Below are positions 62,763 to 64,000 of a DNA stretch of 64,000 nucleotides, in pieces. Each line of letters begins with the position of its first letter. The stretch's first letter is position 1. Made by a program: the position numbers and the translations under genes. Origin of the DNA: NAT127 sp034717695 (GTDB lineage: Bacteria; Pseudomonadota; Gammaproteobacteria; Pseudomonadales; Porticoccaceae); assembly GCA_034717695.1 (NCBI GenBank), contig JAYELS010000005.1, positions 186,001-250,000 on the forward strand. Reading direction: 5' to 3'. The notes under the pieces were generated by a model, which did no database searches, had not been told where the DNA came from, and worked only from the letters and a program-made list of their open reading frames with translations.

Positions 62763-64000
62763 TGAGCGCCAAGGCCAGAGCTCGCCCCATCGACAACGGC
62801 TCGGAGTGGACCTTCGAGATGCTCGAACAGTTCGACCGGGAGATCGCCCGCATCGCGAGGGATTTCCGCCTCGACACCTACCCCAACCAGATCGAGGTGA
62901 TCAGCTCCGAGCAGATGATGGACGCCTACGCCTCGTCGGGAATGCCCATCAATTACCACCACTGGTCCTTCGGCAAGCGCTTCATTCAGGTGGAAAACCA
63001 GTACCGCAAGGGCCACCTCGGCCTCGCCTACGAAATCGTCATCAACTCCGATCCCTGCATCGCCTACCTGATGGAGGAAAACACCGCCACCCTCCAGGTG
63101 CTGGTGATCGCCCACGCCTGCTACGGACACAATTCATTTTTCAAGAACAACTACCTGTTCCGCACCTGGACCGACGCCAGCTCCATCATCGACTACCTGG
63201 TGTTCGCGCGGAAATTCATCCGCGACTGCGAGGAGCGCCACGGGGTGGAGGCGGTGGAAGCGGTGCTCGACGCCTGCCACGCCCTGATGGACCACGGCGT
63301 GGACCGCTACAAGCGCCCCTACCCGATTTCGATGGAGGAAGAGGAGCGCCGCCAGCTGGAGCGTGAGGAACACCTGCAACGGCAGGTCAACGACCTGTGG
63401 CGCACCATTCCGCCGCTGGCTCGGGAACAGAGCGCCCCGGAGGAAGTGCGCTTCCCGGCGGAGCCCCAGGAAAACCTCCTGTATTTCATCGAGAAGAACG
63501 CCCCGTTGATGGAACCCTGGCAGCGGGAGATCGTGCGCATCGTGCGCAAGTTTTCCCAGTACCTTTACCCCCAGCGCCAGACCAAGGTGATGAACGAGGG
63601 CTGGGCCACCTTCTGGCACTTCACCATTCTCCAGCAACTCTACAAGGAGGGGCTGGTGAGCGATGGCCTGATGATGGAATTTCTCCAACACCACACCAAT
63701 GTGATTTTTCAACCTCCCTACGATTCCCCCTATTATTCCGGGATCAATCCCTACACCCTCGGCTTTGCCATCTTCCAGGACATTCGCCGCATCTGCGAAG
63801 CACCGACGGAGGAGGATCGCCTGTGGTTCCCCGACATGGCCGGCGGCGACTGGCTGGATGCGGTGCATTTCGCCATGGAGAATTTCAAGGACGAAAGTTT
63901 CATCCTCCAATATCTCTCCCCCAAGGTGATGCGCGATCTGCGCCTGTTCGCGGTGCTCGACGACAGCGCAGCGAGCGAACTGCGCATCACCGCCATCCAC
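62762..64000 (+). CDS. spoVR: SpoVR family protein (YcgB), cut at the window end
   Basis: Third gene of the stress trio; overlaps yeaH stop by 1 base. 413 of about 510 codons are inside the window, all open. Typical start WTFEMLEQFDREIARIARDFRLDTYPNQIEVISSEQMMDAYAS-type region, with a histidine-rich HHWSFGKRF, VIAHACYGHNSFFKNNYLF and NEGWATFWHFTI. Role unknown; SpoVR proteins are linked to sporulation or stress responses. Confidence 0.95.
   Translation, partial: MSAKARARPIDNGSEWTFEMLEQFDREIARIARDFRLDTYPNQIEVISSEQMMDAYASSGMPINYHHWSFGKRFIQVENQYRKGHLGLAYEIVINSDPCIAYLMEENTATLQVLVIAHACYGHNSFFKNNYLFRTWTDASSIIDYLVFARKFIRDCEERHGVEAVEAVLDACHALMDHGVDRYKRPYPISMEEEERRQLEREEHLQRQVNDLWRTIPPLAREQSAPEEVRFPAEPQENLLYFIEKNAPLMEPWQREIVRIVRKFSQYLYPQRQTKVMNEGWATFWHFTILQQLYKEGLVSDGLMMEFLQHHTNVIFQPPYDSPYYSGINPYTLGFAIFQDIRRICEAPTEEDRLWFPDMAGGDWLDAVHFAMENFKDESFILQYLSPKVMRDLRLFAVLDDSAASELRITAIH

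Overview
The window is a 64 kb piece of a high-GC (by eye about two-thirds G+C) gammaproteobacterial chromosome. Its gene orders are typical of Pseudomonadales/Cellvibrionales-like bacteria: rlmE-ftsH-folP-glmM-tpiA, nrdR-ribD-ribE-ribBA-ribH-nusB-thiL-pgpA, hemA-prfA-prmC divergent from a TPR lipoprotein-lolB-ispE-tRNA-Gln-prs-rplY-pth-ychF run, and the PrkA-YeaH-SpoVR stress trio. I cannot fix the family from sequence alone; a free-living, aerobic, probably marine or aquatic heterotroph is the best guess. Almost every base is coding. No prophage, insertion sequence, integrase or CRISPR array is visible.

Layout: 0-6.7 kb holds housekeeping genes on the minus strand (tpiA partial, glmM, folP, ftsH, rlmE), with yhbY divergent and a HAD phosphatase. 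6.9-10.9 kb is gpmI-envC-ctpA (glycolysis, cell-division hydrolase activation, periplasmic protease). 11-19 kb is a long minus-strand run: ribA-hisF, then nrdR-ribD-ribE-ribBA-ribH-nusB-thiL-pgpA and a secreted retropepsin-like protease. 19-22.3 kb has glyA and, divergently, ettA.

22.3-28 kb is the most accessory-looking region: a DUF4160-DUF2442 fusion, a tight trio (D-aminoacylase-like amidohydrolase, ACMSD-like amidohydrolase, TauD-like dioxygenase), two gene-poor spacers and a DUF2726 protein. 28-31 kb has yjbQ-prlC and a sulfotransferase-like gene. 31.5-35.8 kb is an iron module: a Fur-box promoter, a TonB-dependent receptor, a PepSY membrane protein and a PAS-GGDEF cyclase. 35.9-45.3 kb is mixed: MFS carrier, DUF2970, SDR, trmO, phnA, alpha/beta hydrolase, rhlB, an FMN glutamate-synthase-like enzyme and a MATE pump. 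45.3-56.8 kb is translation, haem, outer-membrane and nucleotide housekeeping with two tRNAs. 57-64 kb has an exported KatG followed by yeaG(prkA)-yeaH-spoVR, which runs off the right edge.

Noteworthy signals: ispE reads into the tRNA-Gln gene; 7-bp tandem repeats sit in three intergenic gaps; a sigma-S-like -10 precedes prkA; a Fur box lies inside the TonB-receptor promoter; RibBA has lost its cyclohydrolase metal site while a separate ribA is present; and non-ATG starts are frequent, two of them TTGA stop/start overlaps. I saw no clear candidate for a wholly new multi-gene system; the amidohydrolase-amidohydrolase-dioxygenase trio is the best place to look.
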